This document shows, piece after piece, positions 55,552-64,000 of a stretch of DNA of 64,000 nucleotides. This DNA is from Pseudomonas fluorescens (GTDB lineage Bacteria; Pseudomonadota; Gammaproteobacteria; Pseudomonadales; Pseudomonadaceae). The position numbers and the translations under genes were made by a program. Positions within the stretch are counted from its first letter, which is position 1. Each line of letters starts with the position of its first letter. Where the stretch lies: contig NZ_CP078138.1 in the NCBI RefSeq assembly GCF_019212185.1, positions 664,501 to 728,500 of the forward strand, written 5' to 3'. The notes beneath the pieces were generated by a model. It had not been told where the DNA came from. It was given only the letters and a program-made list of their open reading frames with translations, and did no database searches.

Positions 55552-56412
55552 TCAGGCCTTCGGCGAACCCAGCCCCTGGCCCATCACCACTGGCGAACCT
55601 GCCGCCAGCTCCTGCGCCCACTGCACTTGATCCGGGCCAAACAGCACGACAGCCGTCGAACCCAATTTGAAGCGACCCAACTCCGCGCCTTTTTCCAGGT
55701 GGATTGGCGCGCGGGCGGCTTCGTCGTAGCGGAAGGTTTTCAGTTCGCGCTTGGGTGGCGTGACCAGACCAGCCCAGACGGTTTCGATCGAGGCGACGAT
55801 CATGGCGCCCACCAGTACCACGGCCATCGGCCCGCGCTCGGTGTCGAAAATGCACGCCACGCGTTCGTTGCGGGCAAACAGTTCCGGAACGTTTTCTGCG
55901 GTGGTCTGGTTGACCGAAAAGATCCGGCCCGGGATGTAGACCATCTCGCGCAGGGTGCCGGCCAGCGGCATGTGCACGCGGTGGTAGTCCTTCGGCGACA
56001 GGTAGATGGTGGCAAAATCACCGCCCATGAACGGCGCCGCATTGGCTGCGTCACCGCCGAGCAGTTCCAGCACGCTGAAGCTGTGGCCCTTGGCCTGGAA
56101 GACCCGGCCGTGTTCGATCGGACCCAGTTGGCTGACCGCGCCGTCGGCCGGGCTGAGGATCGCGCCCGGGGTTTGATCCAGCGGGCGAGCGCCGTCTTTC
56201 AATGCGCGGGTGAAGAAGGCGTTGAAGTGCTCATAGGCGGTCAGGTCTTCGACCAGGGCCTGGGACATGTCCACCTGATAGCGCTTGGCGAACCAGGCGG
56301 TGAAGGCATTCTTGAACCAGCGCACGCGGCATTCGGCAATGCAGCCGGCCAGGCGTGACAACAGGTGGTGGGGCAGCAGGTACTGACTGATGATGAACAA
56401 GCGATTTTTCAT
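55552..56412 (-). CDS. psd: Phosphatidylserine decarboxylase proenzyme
   Basis: 286 residues, typical length. It forms phosphatidylethanolamine at the inner membrane. The self-cleavage site LGST (Ser252) near the C-terminus yields the pyruvoyl cofactor of the alpha chain. N-terminal hydrophobic stretch [18 protein letters not shown] contacts the membrane. rhdA lies 18 bases upstream in the same direction, so the two are probably co-transcribed. Confidence 0.95.
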   Translation of the reverse strand: MKNRLFIISQYLLPHHLLSRLAGCIAECRVRWFKNAFTAWFAKRYQVDMSQALVEDLTAYEHFNAFFTRALKDGARPLDQTPGAILSPADGAVSQLGPIEHGRVFQAKGHSFSVLELLGGDAANAAPFMGGDFATIYLSPKDYHRVHMPLAGTLREMVYIPGRIFSVNQTTAENVPELFARNERVACIFDTERGPMAVVLVGAMIVASIETVWAGLVTPPKRELKTFRYDEAARAPIHLEKGAELGRFKLGSTAVVLFGPDQVQWAQELAAGSPVVMGQGLGSPKA

Positions 56413-56430
56413 TGGGTGTCCTTAAAAACC

Positions 56431-57246
56431 TTAAATCTCAACGGGCGTATCAGGGTGGTTGCCCCATTCGCCCCATGAACCGGCGTAGCCTTTGACCCGC
56501 GGATAACCGAGTGCCTTGGCCACCAGATAAGTGAAGCCAGAGCGGTGGTGGGTCTGGCAGTGAGTAATGATTTCCTTGTCGGCGGTGATGCCGAGCTGTT
56601 CGAGGATCTGCGGCATGTCGCGGCGGATCCGCAGATTGCGCGCCGGATCCATGCCGGCGGTCCACTCGAAATTGATCGCGCCGGGGATGTGTCCGGCTTT
56701 GGCGGCCAGGACTTTTTCACCGGAGTATTCCAGCGGGCCACGGGCGTCCCAGATCGCCAGGTCGGCGGCACCGAGGCGGCTTTGCAGGTACTCGCGAGTG
56801 GCCGTGGGCGCCTCGTGCAGGGTCAGCGCGACCGAACCGTCTACGGCCGCCGGCACCTCGGTGGACGTTGGCAGACCCTCGGCCAGCCAGGCCAGCAGCC
56901 CGCCGTCGAGGTAGTGGTAGCGCGTGTGGCCGATGACATCCAGCAGCCAGATGAAGCGTCCGGCCCAGCCGCCGCCTTCGTCGTCGTACACCACGTAGAC
57001 CGCATCCGGGTTGTGCCCCAGTTCGCCGAACAGCGCTTCGAGTGCCGCTTGCGGCGGCATCAGGCCGGGTGCCGGTGGCTGGCCCAATTGGGTGCGCTTG
57101 GGATCGACAAACCGTGCGCCAGGGATATGCCCCTCGGCGTAGCGGGCGCTGCTGGTCAGGTCGACCAGGATCAATTCGCGGGCATCGAGACGGGCGCTCA
57201 GGTCGCTCGGTTCGATGACCAGCGCCAAGCCAGAGAAGTCAGACAT
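56431..57246 (-). CDS. rhdA: Thiosulfate:cyanide sulfurtransferase (rhodanese)
   Basis: 271 residues from the ATG at 57246, with GGAG eight bases before; an upstream ATG adding six residues is rejected. Two rhodanese domains; the active loop of the second is CQTHHRS with Cys230, identical in position to A. vinelandii RhdA. It transfers sulfane sulfur to cyanide or other acceptors. Next to psd, as in P. aeruginosa (PA4956-PA4957). Confidence 0.94.
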   Translation of the reverse strand: MSDFSGLALVIEPSDLSARLDARELILVDLTSSARYAEGHIPGARFVDPKRTQLGQPPAPGLMPPQAALEALFGELGHNPDAVYVVYDDEGGGWAGRFIWLLDVIGHTRYHYLDGGLLAWLAEGLPTSTEVPAAVDGSVALTLHEAPTATREYLQSRLGAADLAIWDARGPLEYSGEKVLAAKAGHIPGAINFEWTAGMDPARNLRIRRDMPQILEQLGITADKEIITHCQTHHRSGFTYLVAKALGYPRVKGYAGSWGEWGNHPDTPVEI

Positions 57247-57288
57247 GCGAGGTCTCCAGAGCACAAAGGGGAGGATTGTAGCGCAGCG

Positions 57289-58815
57289 TCACTGGCCGCG
57301 GTGGCTAAAGCTGTGCAGGGCTTTTTCGATGCATTGCGCGGTTTTGCCGAAGGCTTGCACGGTAATGTCGGAAAAGTCCCCGCCGCCCTGATCCGCCACC
57401 AGCACCATGAGCACCTTGCCATTGATTGCCAGTGATCGCAGCAGCAGGTGCTGGCCGCTGAACAGGCTGCGCAGGGCGGCCGGCAGGTGGGCGCTGAACT
57501 GCCCATGATTGGCGGGTGTCAGGCGCAATTGTGCCGGTTGTGCCAGCAGGCGTTGCAGGATGCTGCTCTGGCTGACCACCAGATTCAGTGCGGCGGCGTC
57601 CGGACCGAGGCCGAGAGTCTGGTGGGCGCGCAATTGGCTGTGGCTGCGATCGGCCATCAGCAGTACGGCGCGGCGCAGGCCGCAGGCCGCCAGGGCGTCG
57701 CGGGCGCAGGTGGTCAGGTGCAGGGCGTTGCTGAATGGGCTGGGTTCGGTCAGCAGCTGTGCGCAGTGCTTGCGCCACTGTGCCAGGTCTTCGGCTGTCG
57801 GGCCGGCAGGCGAGCGGTCGCGTTGTGCGTCGGCGCTGCCCCAAGGCCACAGCAGCGCCTCGGCCGGATGCCAGATGTCTGGCATAGCGTGGTTGCGGGC
57901 GCTTTGTGCGGCCTGTTGGTGCTGCTGTTGTTGCACGTCATCCATGGGGATTTGCAGGTACAGACTGGTCAGGTATTGCCAGCGCAGTGTGTGCGGGCTA
58001 ACCCAGGAGCGTTGCGCCGACAGCGCCAGGCCATTGGCCAGTAGCACTGTGTTGGCGGGCTGGTTGAGCCAGCGGCGCAGGGTCGGGTCGTCATCCAGGC
58101 GATTCTGTTGGCGCAACGGATGGTCGGCATCTCGCGCAATCAGCAGGACCTTGGCCAGTTCGCGCTGTTCGCTGATCAGCAGTCGATAACCCTGTGCGAC
58201 CCAGTAAGGCAGACGCCACAGCTCCACCAGGGTCTGGCAAAGTTCGAGCAGGTGCACGCCGAACAGCTCTTTTTCAACCTTGTGCGCCGCTTCACCGTTG
58301 TGAATAACCCGGCGTTCCCAGTCTTCCAGGCGTTGTGGATCGCTGAGCGCCAGCGGCCACAGTGGCGCCAGGAACAGCAGGCTGCCCCAGTGGATGTCCT
58401 GCCACAAGCGCGCCAGCCGGCTGGCAAAAAAGCCGTTGGCCTGTTGCGAGGCGTGCTGGCTGATCATCTGCAGCTTGCGCAGCGCTGGCGGGATTTCGTT
58501 TTGTGGGACGGCAGGCAGGCGAGCGAGCAGTTGTGCGGTGCGCTTGAGGCCCAGGCGGCTGATTGCCACCTCGAGGTTTTCGCAGGGCTCGGTCAAGCTG
58601 CTGCTGACATGCCGATTGGCTTCGCGAATCACGCTCAGGGCCAGCGCCGGACTGCCCTGGATCAAGTCGGCAATCTCGCGCAACGAGCTGCGAGAGTTGT
58701 TCAGCGCCCGGCTAACCCGGTCATGACTGGCCAGCGGTACGGGCAAGATCACGCTATCGAGACGCTTGACCCAATCCTGGAGTGTGGCAGGTGTGGAGTT
58801 GGTTGCATTAGCCAT
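57289..58815 (-). CDS. HDOD domain protein with C-terminal GAF-like region
   Basis: 508 residues. N-terminal HDOD domain (about 13-215): SRSSLREIADLIQGSPALALSVIREANR and SRLGLKRTAQLLARLP are typical; HDOD lacks HD-domain catalysis and serves signalling. The C-terminal part (about 340-500) reads like a GAF domain. It corresponds to PA4955. Divergent from motA, whose promoter lies in the 167-base gap. Confidence 0.85.
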   Translation of the reverse strand: MANATNSTPATLQDWVKRLDSVILPVPLASHDRVSRALNNSRSSLREIADLIQGSPALALSVIREANRHVSSSLTEPCENLEVAISRLGLKRTAQLLARLPAVPQNEIPPALRKLQMISQHASQQANGFFASRLARLWQDIHWGSLLFLAPLWPLALSDPQRLEDWERRVIHNGEAAHKVEKELFGVHLLELCQTLVELWRLPYWVAQGYRLLISEQRELAKVLLIARDADHPLRQQNRLDDDPTLRRWLNQPANTVLLANGLALSAQRSWVSPHTLRWQYLTSLYLQIPMDDVQQQQHQQAAQSARNHAMPDIWHPAEALLWPWGSADAQRDRSPAGPTAEDLAQWRKHCAQLLTEPSPFSNALHLTTCARDALAACGLRRAVLLMADRSHSQLRAHQTLGLGPDAAALNLVVSQSSILQRLLAQPAQLRLTPANHGQFSAHLPAALRSLFSGQHLLLRSLAINGKVLMVLVADQGGGDFSDITVQAFGKTAQCIEKALHSFSHRGQ

Positions 58816-58886
58816 GGTCGGGCGCGGTCACCGTTGACTTCAAACACGCCCGGATGGGGGCAAATTGGCTTTTCGCCATAACTGGC

Positions 58887-58913
58887 TATAGTCTGGCGCA
58901 GTTTTGCCGATAA
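58887..58913 (+). promoter_or_regulatory. Sigma-28 (FliA) promoter of motAB
   Basis: GCCGATAA at 58906-58913 equals the sigma-28 -10 consensus, and TATA (consensus TAAA) lies exactly 15 bases before it at 58887-58890. The predicted start near 58920 gives a leader of about 60 bases to motA. Confidence 0.8.
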
Positions 58914-58982
58914 GTAGAAGAAGAGATTTTTTAACTTCCGAATATGACCTTGAACCCGACTTAAGTAAGTACCTTCCTACCT

Positions 58983-59834
58983 ATGGCTAAAATTATCGGC
59001 ATCATCGTCGTATTCGCGAGCGTGCTCGGCGGATACGTGCTTTCCCACGGCAAGATTGCCGCCCTCATTCAGCCCTTTGAGGTGATGATCATCGGTGGTG
59101 CGGCGCTGGGTGCATTCCTCCAGGCGAACCCCGGCTACATGACCAAGCACGTGCTCAAGAAGTCCCTGAGCATGTTCGGTACGCGCTTCACCCATGCTTT
59201 CTACCTGGAAGTGCTGGGCCTGATCTACGAGATCCTCAACAAAAGCCGCCGCGAAGGCATGATGGCGATCGAGGCGGATATCGAGGACGCGGCCGCGAGT
59301 CCGATTTTTGCCAAGTACCCGACTGTTCTCAAGGACGAGCGCATGACCGCTTTCGTCTGCGATTACCTGCGCATCATGTCCTCCGGCAACATGGCGCCCC
59401 ATGAGCTCGAAGGTCTGTTCGACATGGAGCTCTACAGCCTCAAGGAAGATCTGGAGCACCCGTCTCACGCGGTGAACGGCATCGCCGATGGCATGCCCGG
59501 TTTCGGTATCGTTGCCGCGGTACTGGGTATCGTGGTGACCATGGCGTCCCTGGGCGAGGGCGACCAGGCGTCCATTGGCCTGCACGTCGGCGCTGCGCTG
59601 GTAGGTACCTTCTTCGGTATTCTTGCGGCCTACGGCTTCTTCGGTCCCCTGGCTCACTCCCTGGCCCACGATGCCAAGGAGGAGCTGAACACCTACGAAG
59701 CAATCAAGGCCTCGCTGGTAGCCTCGGCCTCAGGCATGCCGCCATCGCTGGCGGTGGAGTTCGGGCGCAAGGTGTTGTACCCGGCGCACCGTCCGAGCTT
59801 CTCCGAGCTGGAGCAAGCGGTTCGCGGTCGCTAA
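58983..59834 (+). CDS. motA: Flagellar motor stator protein MotA
   Basis: 283 residues, four membrane helices with a large cytoplasmic loop. The first helix is in MAKIIGIIVVFASVLGGYVL; the last two lie around MPGFGIVAAVLGIVVTMASLG and GAALVGTFFGILAAYGFFGP, with the conserved Pro-Gly positions of the proton channel. Forms the stator with MotB. No strong ribosome binding site precedes the ATG. motB starts four bases after the stop. Confidence 0.96.
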   Translation: MAKIIGIIVVFASVLGGYVLSHGKIAALIQPFEVMIIGGAALGAFLQANPGYMTKHVLKKSLSMFGTRFTHAFYLEVLGLIYEILNKSRREGMMAIEADIEDAAASPIFAKYPTVLKDERMTAFVCDYLRIMSSGNMAPHELEGLFDMELYSLKEDLEHPSHAVNGIADGMPGFGIVAAVLGIVVTMASLGEGDQASIGLHVGAALVGTFFGILAAYGFFGPLAHSLAHDAKEELNTYEAIKASLVASASGMPPSLAVEFGRKVLYPAHRPSFSELEQAVRGR

Positions 59835-59837
59835 GTC

Positions 59838-60857
59838 ATGGAAAATAATCAGCCGATAATCATCAAGCGCGTCAAGCGCATTGCTGGCGGGCATCACGGG
59901 GGCGCATGGAAAATCGCCTTCGCTGACTTCGCCACGGCGATGATGGCGTTCTTCCTGGTGTTGTGGCTGTTATCCACAGCCACGCCGGAACAGAAGATCG
60001 CTATCGCCGGTTACTTCAAGGATCCGATCGGCTTTACCGAGAGCGGCACGCCCTACGTCATCGATCTGGGTGGCTCGCCTGAACTGGCGCCGGACCAGAC
60101 GCTCAACCCGGAAGCCAAGTTCCAGCCGCAGCCGGACAAGGTCACGGTTGATACCGATCAGGTTGAAGGCATGGCCGAGCAGGTCGAGCAGGAGCGCCTC
60201 GAGCTGTTACTGCAGGAACTGCAGAACAAGGTTGAAGAGAATCCGCAGCTACAGAAGTTCAAGGACCAGATCCTGTTCGAGATTACTCCGGATGGCCTGC
60301 GCATTCAGATCATCGATTCGGAGAACCGGCCGATGTTCGACTCCGGTAGCGCGCGCTTGAAGCCTTACTTCGAAGACATTCTGCTGGCCATGGCTGACAC
60401 CATCAAGGCGGTGCCGAACAAGATCAGCATCAGCGGCCACACCGATGCCAAGCCGTACACCGGCAGCGGCGATTTCGGTAACTGGGAGCTGTCGTCCAAC
60501 CGCGCCAACGCTGCCCGTCGAGCGCTGGTTGCGGGTAGTTATCCGGAAGCCCAGGTGGCGCGGGTAGTGGGCTATGCCTCGTCGGCTCTGTTTGACCGGG
60601 AGAATCCGTTCAATCCGGTCAATCGGCGCATCGACATTGTGGTATTGACCAAGAAAGCCCAGCGCGCCATCGAAGGTGAGCAAGGTGCCGAGCCTGCCCC
60701 TGCGCCGACCCAGGGTCAGGGAGCGCCAGGCGAGGTGCCGGCGGATCCCCATGCCCTGCCGGCCGACCAGCAACCTTTGCCGGCCCATGAGTTGCGCGAG
60801 CGTTTGAACCTTTTCGACGATCCGGCGCCCAAGCCGGCCGAACCGCCGAAGCAGTGA
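59838..60857 (+). CDS. motB: Flagellar motor stator protein MotB
   Basis: 339 residues. A basic N-terminus, one membrane helix with the proton-carrying Asp30 in IAFADFATAMMAFF, then a periplasmic OmpA-type peptidoglycan-binding domain with ISISGHTDAKPY (near 197) and NRRIDIVV. The Pro/Ala-rich tail (about 285-339) is low-complexity. Partner of MotA in the same two-gene operon. Confidence 0.96.
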   Translation: MENNQPIIIKRVKRIAGGHHGGAWKIAFADFATAMMAFFLVLWLLSTATPEQKIAIAGYFKDPIGFTESGTPYVIDLGGSPELAPDQTLNPEAKFQPQPDKVTVDTDQVEGMAEQVEQERLELLLQELQNKVEENPQLQKFKDQILFEITPDGLRIQIIDSENRPMFDSGSARLKPYFEDILLAMADTIKAVPNKISISGHTDAKPYTGSGDFGNWELSSNRANAARRALVAGSYPEAQVARVVGYASSALFDRENPFNPVNRRIDIVVLTKKAQRAIEGEQGAEPAPAPTQGQGAPGEVPADPHALPADQQPLPAHELRERLNLFDDPAPKPAEPPKQ

Positions 60858-60858
60858 G

Positions 60859-60889
60859 AAAAAGCCGACACCAATGTCGGTTTTTTTTT
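60859..60889 (+). terminator. Intrinsic terminator of motAB
   Basis: Stem CCGACA/TGTCGG extended by flanking A/T pairs, CCAA loop, followed by nine T residues (60881-60889). Starts right after the motB stop codon. The A run on the other side also makes it usable for the convergent TIR gene. Confidence 0.92.
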
Positions 60890-60901
60890 GCGCGCTTGAC
60901 C

Positions 60902-61393
60902 TTAAAAGCCGCGGCGGATGCGTGCCTTGAGTTCGTTGTGAAAGCGTTCGGCATTGGTTTTGTTACTGGTGTGCAGCCACTCGTTGCTGGTATCCGTGTC
61001 CAGATTCATCGAGCGTCTGAGTGTTTGCTCGTTGCGGTAGGCATCGATGAAGAAGTCGATGTCGGCGATTTTTGCCAGCCTGGGCCATTTGTCGAGGTAG
61101 TCCGGCAATTCGCTGGCGCCGGTCTTAAAGGTGCAAATGCGTCGATTGCAGATCGTCGCCTCGCCGAGCTGGAACGGTACCCACCAGGCCAGCGCCGATT
61201 TGTCGCTGACCAGTGCCAGCAAGTGACTGTTCTCGCCGACGTTGCGGGTTATCAGGCCGCTGATGTCGTCGGTGGTCTGGGATTCGGGATCCAGAACCTC
61301 CAGGCAGGTCCTGATGTTCGCCTGCATCAGGCGATTGTGAATGAGGATCGCGTGTGGGCGATCCATGTGACGGTAGCTGATGAATACAGGCAT
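60902..61393 (-). CDS. Stand-alone TIR-domain protein with Gln at the usual catalytic Glu position
   Basis: 163 residues from the ATG at 61393 (an open frame to 61468 has no homology-like sequence). A single TIR domain fills about 1-125: MPVFISYRHMDRPHA is box 1, and LLALVSDKSALAWWVPFQLGEA holds the helix where TIR NADases have W-V-x-x-E. Here that position is Gln75; a Glu occurs three residues later (E78). A short charged helix ends the protein. No signal or membrane segment. It sits between motB and rsgA, which are adjacent in P. aeruginosa, so it is a lineage-specific insertion. No partner effector or sensor gene adjoins it. Confidence 0.82.
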   Translation of the reverse strand: MPVFISYRHMDRPHAILIHNRLMQANIRTCLEVLDPESQTTDDISGLITRNVGENSHLLALVSDKSALAWWVPFQLGEATICNRRICTFKTGASELPDYLDKWPRLAKIADIDFFIDAYRNEQTLRRSMNLDTDTSNEWLHTSNKTNAERFHNELKARIRRGF

Positions 61394-61518
61394 TGAGCGT
61401 GTCCCTTGTGCACGAAGTGGGACTGACTGTAGGAGAGGGGGTCGGGGCAGCAAGGCGGCCGAGCACAAAGAGACACGTCCTTCGCTAGAAGGAAAAAATT
61501 CTTACGGATGTTTTTTAC

Positions 61519-61546
61519 CTGGCACGGACATCTGCGTCCGTGCCAG
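61519..61546. other. Strong inverted repeat between rsgA and the TIR gene
   Basis: A perfect 11-bp inverted repeat, CTGGCACGGAC/GTCCGTGCCAG, with ATCTGC loop. It lies behind the rsgA stop. The nearby homopolymer run is on the wrong side for an intrinsic terminator on either strand; it may still act as a barrier or as an operator for the TIR gene. Confidence 0.5.
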
Positions 61547-61555
61547 ATCGTCTGA

Positions 61556-62587
61556 TCAGTAGCTGGTTTCAGGCAGGCTGGCGATGATCGAGCGATAGCT
61601 GTTCATGCGCTGTTGCTGCACGCGGCCATCTTCCAGGGCCTTGAGCAGGGCGCAACCCGGCTCGCGGTCGTGCTTGCAGTCGCGGAAGCGGCACGTCCCG
61701 ATCAAGTCATTGAACTCGATGAAGCCGGCCTCGACGTCGTAGCGGCTGACGTGCCCGAGGCCGAATTCGCGGATACCCGGGGAGTCGATCAGCTCACCGC
61801 CACCGGGAAAGTGGAACAGGCGAGCGGTGGTCGTGGTATGAGTGCCCTGGCCAGACAGCTCGGACAGCGGGCCGACGCGGGTTTCGACATCCGGCAGCAA
61901 GCTGTTAACCAGCGACGATTTGCCGACACCGGACTGGCCGACGAACACGCTGATGCGCCCGTCCAGTTGTTCCTGCAGGGTTTGCATGCCATTGCCGTGA
62001 TGCGCCGAAACTTCCAGCACCGGGTAGCCGAGGGTGCGGTACACCTCCAGCAGGGCATTCAGTGCGGGCGCGTTGTGCTCGTCGATTAGGTCGAACTTGT
62101 TGAGCAGCAGCAACGGGCGAATACCGGCGTGTTCGGCGGCCACCAGGTAGCGGTCGATCAGGTTGGCGTGGGGCTCGGGCAGTGGAGCGAAGACGATGAC
62201 GATCATGTCGACGTTGGCGGCGACCGGCTTGAGCTGGCCACGGCTGTCCGGGCGGCACAGTTCGGTCTTGCGCGGCAGTTGCGCGACGATCACGCCGATC
62301 CCCTGGTTGCCGGCACGCCAGACCACCTGGTCGCCAGTGACCAGCGCTGGCAGGTTGGCGCGCAAGTGGCAGCGGAATACCTGGCCGGCCAATTCGCCGT
62401 CACGGGCTTCGACTTCGACCTGCACGCCGAAGTGCGCAATCACCAGGCCCGTCTGTTCGGGGCCCAGGTCCCCACCTTCCAGCGCTTCGACGGCGGAGGA
62501 TTCGCGTTTGGCGGCGCGGGCTGCGCGCTCGCCCTGAATCTTTTCGATGCGCCAGTTTTGACGACGATTGAGTTGGCGTTTGGCCAT
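61556..62587 (-). CDS. rsgA: Small ribosomal subunit biogenesis GTPase RsgA
   Basis: 343 residues. N-terminal OB fold, then a circularly permuted GTPase: G4 NKFD (near 164) precedes G1 GQSGVGKSS (near 217) and G3 DSPG. A zinc knuckle follows with [14 protein letters not shown]. It checks late 30S subunit maturation. Divergent from orn, the arrangement seen in E. coli and P. aeruginosa. Confidence 0.95.
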   Translation of the reverse strand: MAKRQLNRRQNWRIEKIQGERAARAAKRESSAVEALEGGDLGPEQTGLVIAHFGVQVEVEARDGELAGQVFRCHLRANLPALVTGDQVVWRAGNQGIGVIVAQLPRKTELCRPDSRGQLKPVAANVDMIVIVFAPLPEPHANLIDRYLVAAEHAGIRPLLLLNKFDLIDEHNAPALNALLEVYRTLGYPVLEVSAHHGNGMQTLQEQLDGRISVFVGQSGVGKSSLVNSLLPDVETRVGPLSELSGQGTHTTTTARLFHFPGGGELIDSPGIREFGLGHVSRYDVEAGFIEFNDLIGTCRFRDCKHDREPGCALLKALEDGRVQQQRMNSYRSIIASLPETSY

Positions 62588-62646
62588 GGGTGTTCCGTGT
62601 TGATAATGCAGCGATTAGGTAAAACGGTCGCGAGTTTAGCACGCCC

Positions 62647-62672
62647 GCGCAGTTGCCTAGGCTAAACTGCGC
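62647..62672. promoter_or_regulatory. Inverted repeat in the rsgA-orn intergenic region
   Basis: GCGCAGTT (62647-62654) and AACTGCGC (62665-62672) flank a small palindrome GCCTAGGC. It lies 22 bases before the orn start; role unknown, perhaps a leader hairpin or an operator. Confidence 0.35.
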
Positions 62673-62694
62673 AACTACGCCGAGGAGCCGACAC

Positions 62695-63237
62695 ATGCAA
62701 AACCCGCAGAATCTGATCTGGATCGACCTGGAAATGACCGGTCTAAACCCGGACACCGACGTCATCATCGAGATGGCGACCATCGTCACCGACAGCAACC
62801 TCAACACCCTGGCCGAAGGTCCGGTGATCGCCATCCATCACAGCGACGCGATCCTCGCCGGCATGGACGAGTGGAACACCCGTCAACATGGCGGTTCCGG
62901 ACTGACCCAGCGCGTGCGCGAGAGCAAAATCAGCATGGCCGAGGCCGAGGCCCAGACCATCGCGTTTCTCGAGCAGTGGGTGCCCAAGGGCAAGTCGCCC
63001 ATCTGTGGCAACAGCATCTGCCAGGATCGCCGATTCCTTTATACCCACATGAAATCCCTGGAAAGCTATTTCCACTACCGCAACCTTGATGTCTCGACGC
63101 TCAAGGAGCTGGCGGCTCGCTGGGCGCCCGACGTTCGCGACAGTTTCAAGAAGGGCAGCACGCACCTGGCGCTGGACGACATCCGTGAGTCGATCGCCGA
63201 ATTGCAGCACTACCGCAAGCATTTCATCAAGGCTTGA
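62695..63237 (+). CDS. orn: Oligoribonuclease
   Basis: 180 residues from the ATG at 62695 with GAGGAG upstream. DEDDh exonuclease: DLEMTG (D11, E13), then a conserved HxxxxD end in [12 protein letters not shown]. It degrades 2-5 base RNAs and also pGpG, thereby finishing c-di-GMP breakdown; it links to the EAL protein at the left end of the window. Confidence 0.96.
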   Translation: MQNPQNLIWIDLEMTGLNPDTDVIIEMATIVTDSNLNTLAEGPVIAIHHSDAILAGMDEWNTRQHGGSGLTQRVRESKISMAEAEAQTIAFLEQWVPKGKSPICGNSICQDRRFLYTHMKSLESYFHYRNLDVSTLKELAARWAPDVRDSFKKGSTHLALDDIRESIAELQHYRKHFIKA

Positions 63238-63250
63238 TCCGCTTATATAA

Positions 63251-63284
63251 AGAAGGGCGGCTATTTCACGCGCCGCCCCCTTTT
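63251..63284 (+). terminator. Intrinsic terminator of orn
   Basis: Stem GGGCGGC (63255-63261) and GCCGCCC (63272-63278) with a 10-base loop, followed by CCTTTT, 18 bases after the orn stop. Confidence 0.75.
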
Positions 63285-63336
63285 GGTGCTCGGGTGTTCT
63301 GAGTAGACTGCGCGCCTTCCTGCAAGGACCGCCGCC

Positions 63337-63948
63337 ATGTTGTTGATGCTTTACCTGATTGCCATTACTGCTGAAGCCATGACCGGCGCGCTGTCTGCCG
63401 GGCGTCGCGGGATGGATTGGTTTGGTGTGGTGTTGATCGCCTGCATCACGGCGCTGGGCGGTGGTTCGGTGCGTGACGTGTTGTTGGGGCACTACCCGCT
63501 GACCTGGGTCAAGCACCCGGAGTACCTGGTGCTGACATCAGTGGCGGCGATGATCACGGTGTTCACCGCACGCTGGATGCGCCACCTGCGCTCATTGTTC
63601 CTGGTGCTGGATGCCGTGGGGCTGGTGGCGTTTACCCTGATCGGCTGCATGACGGCGCTGGAGATGGGCCATGGCATGCTGGTGGCCTCCGTCAGCGGGG
63701 TGATCACCGGGGTGTTCGGCGGGATCCTGCGCGACATCTTCTGCAACGACATTCCCTTGATCTTCCGGCGCGAGCTGTACGCCAGCGTCTCGTTTGCCGC
63801 TGCCTGGTGCTACATGTTCTGCATTTACCTGCAGTTGCCGGGCGAGCAAGCCATCCTGATCACCCTGTTTGGCGGTTTTCTGCTGCGCTTGCTGGCCATC
63901 CGCTTCCACTGGGAAATGCCCAAGTTCGTCTACAACGACCAGGCCTGA
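63337..63948 (+). CDS. TRIC-family (UPF0126/YadS-type) membrane protein
   Basis: 203 residues with seven membrane helices in a two-fold repeated arrangement. The paired glycine motifs GGGSVRDVL (near 46) and GGILRDIF (near 128) are the signatures of bacterial trimeric intracellular cation channel homologues. Expected to conduct K+ or similar monovalent cations in the inner membrane. The ATG at 63337 was chosen by the hydrophobic start; a GGA-containing site precedes it. Confidence 0.88.
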   Translation: MLLMLYLIAITAEAMTGALSAGRRGMDWFGVVLIACITALGGGSVRDVLLGHYPLTWVKHPEYLVLTSVAAMITVFTARWMRHLRSLFLVLDAVGLVAFTLIGCMTALEMGHGMLVASVSGVITGVFGGILRDIFCNDIPLIFRRELYASVSFAAAWCYMFCIYLQLPGEQAILITLFGGFLLRLLAIRFHWEMPKFVYNDQA

Positions 63949-63960
63949 CGGACGCTCGCG

Positions 63961-64000
63961 TTACTGGATGCCGTGCTGCTTGAGGGCCCAGGCTACATGC
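63961..64000 (-). CDS. queG: 3' end of probable queG (epoxyqueuosine reductase), cut by window edge
   Basis: Only the last twelve codons are visible on the minus strand, reading HVAWALKQHGIQ and a TAA stop. The HVAWAL ending resembles the C-terminus of QueG, and queG follows orn on the opposite strand in E. coli and related genomes. Too short for certainty. Confidence 0.5.
   Translation of the reverse strand, partial: HVAWALKQHGIQ

Noticed and set aside
61510..61546. Hairpin plus T run near the rsgA 3' end as an intrinsic terminator
   Set aside because: The T run precedes the stem on the plus strand and becomes an A run after it on the minus strand, so it does not fit either direction.

Overview
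The window is chromosomal DNA from a Pseudomonas of the fluorescens/putida type. The basis is high GC, REP-type repeats built on the 'GTGGGAGCGGGCTTGCTCGCG' theme, and a gene order that follows the well-known Pseudomonas core: dipA-like / aceF-aceE / glnE / waaF-waaC-waaG-waaP / core-sugar genes / waaL / msbA / hldE / waaA / tolC / thiC / nudF / cpdA / parE / parC / serB / psd / rhdA / motAB / rsgA / orn / queG. No insertion sequence, prophage, tRNA, rRNA or CRISPR array was seen. The window is almost entirely core genome, with two small genes that look like local insertions (a PhoD-like phosphatase near the left end and a stand-alone TIR-domain protein between motB and rsgA).

Layout. 1-8.4 kb (minus strand): a truncated c-di-GMP phosphodiesterase with a degenerate GGDEF motif (ASNEF), a cytoplasmic PhoD-like phosphatase, and the pyruvate dehydrogenase pair aceE-aceF, preceded by two well-spaced palindromes that look like a HexR-type operator pair. 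8.7-31 kb (mostly plus): glnE, then a long lipopolysaccharide inner/outer core operon with ATGA-coupled starts. It holds heptosyltransferases, WaaG, several WaaP-like kinases, a carbamoyltransferase, glycosyltransferases, a Mig-14-like protein, a PIG-L deacetylase, the O-antigen ligase, the lipid A flippase MsbA and HldE, which makes the activated heptose precursor. 31-38 kb: a mixed group (PA4993-like protein, aldo/keto reductase, FAD oxidoreductase, SMR transporter, LysR regulator), then the Kdo transferase waaA and convergent tolC. 38.5-42 kb: a TPP riboswitch controlling thiC, followed by the probable hydroxymethylpyrimidine transporter cytX. 42-51.5 kb: nudF, a DUF1249 gene, cpdA, yqiA, parE, two small exported or membrane proteins, parC. 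51.6-58.8 kb: a PqiC-like lipoprotein, the divergent ytjB-like/serB pair, psd, rhdA and an HDOD protein. 59-64 kb: motAB behind a clear sigma-28 promoter, the TIR protein, rsgA/orn, a TRIC-family protein and the 3' end of queG.

How the genes work together. The centre of the window is an outer-membrane assembly locus: hldE supplies ADP-heptose, waaA/waaC/waaF/waaG build the inner core, the kinases phosphorylate it, the carbamoyltransferase and glycosyltransferases decorate it, waaL attaches O antigen and msbA flips the lipid A-core. Five kinase folds are encoded by four genes; two of the five lack the catalytic Asp, which makes this the most interesting part of the window. Other points worth attention are the aceE operator pair, the Pseudomonas-type extension of YtjB that resembles a degenerate class III cyclase domain, and the TIR protein whose expected catalytic Glu is Gln.
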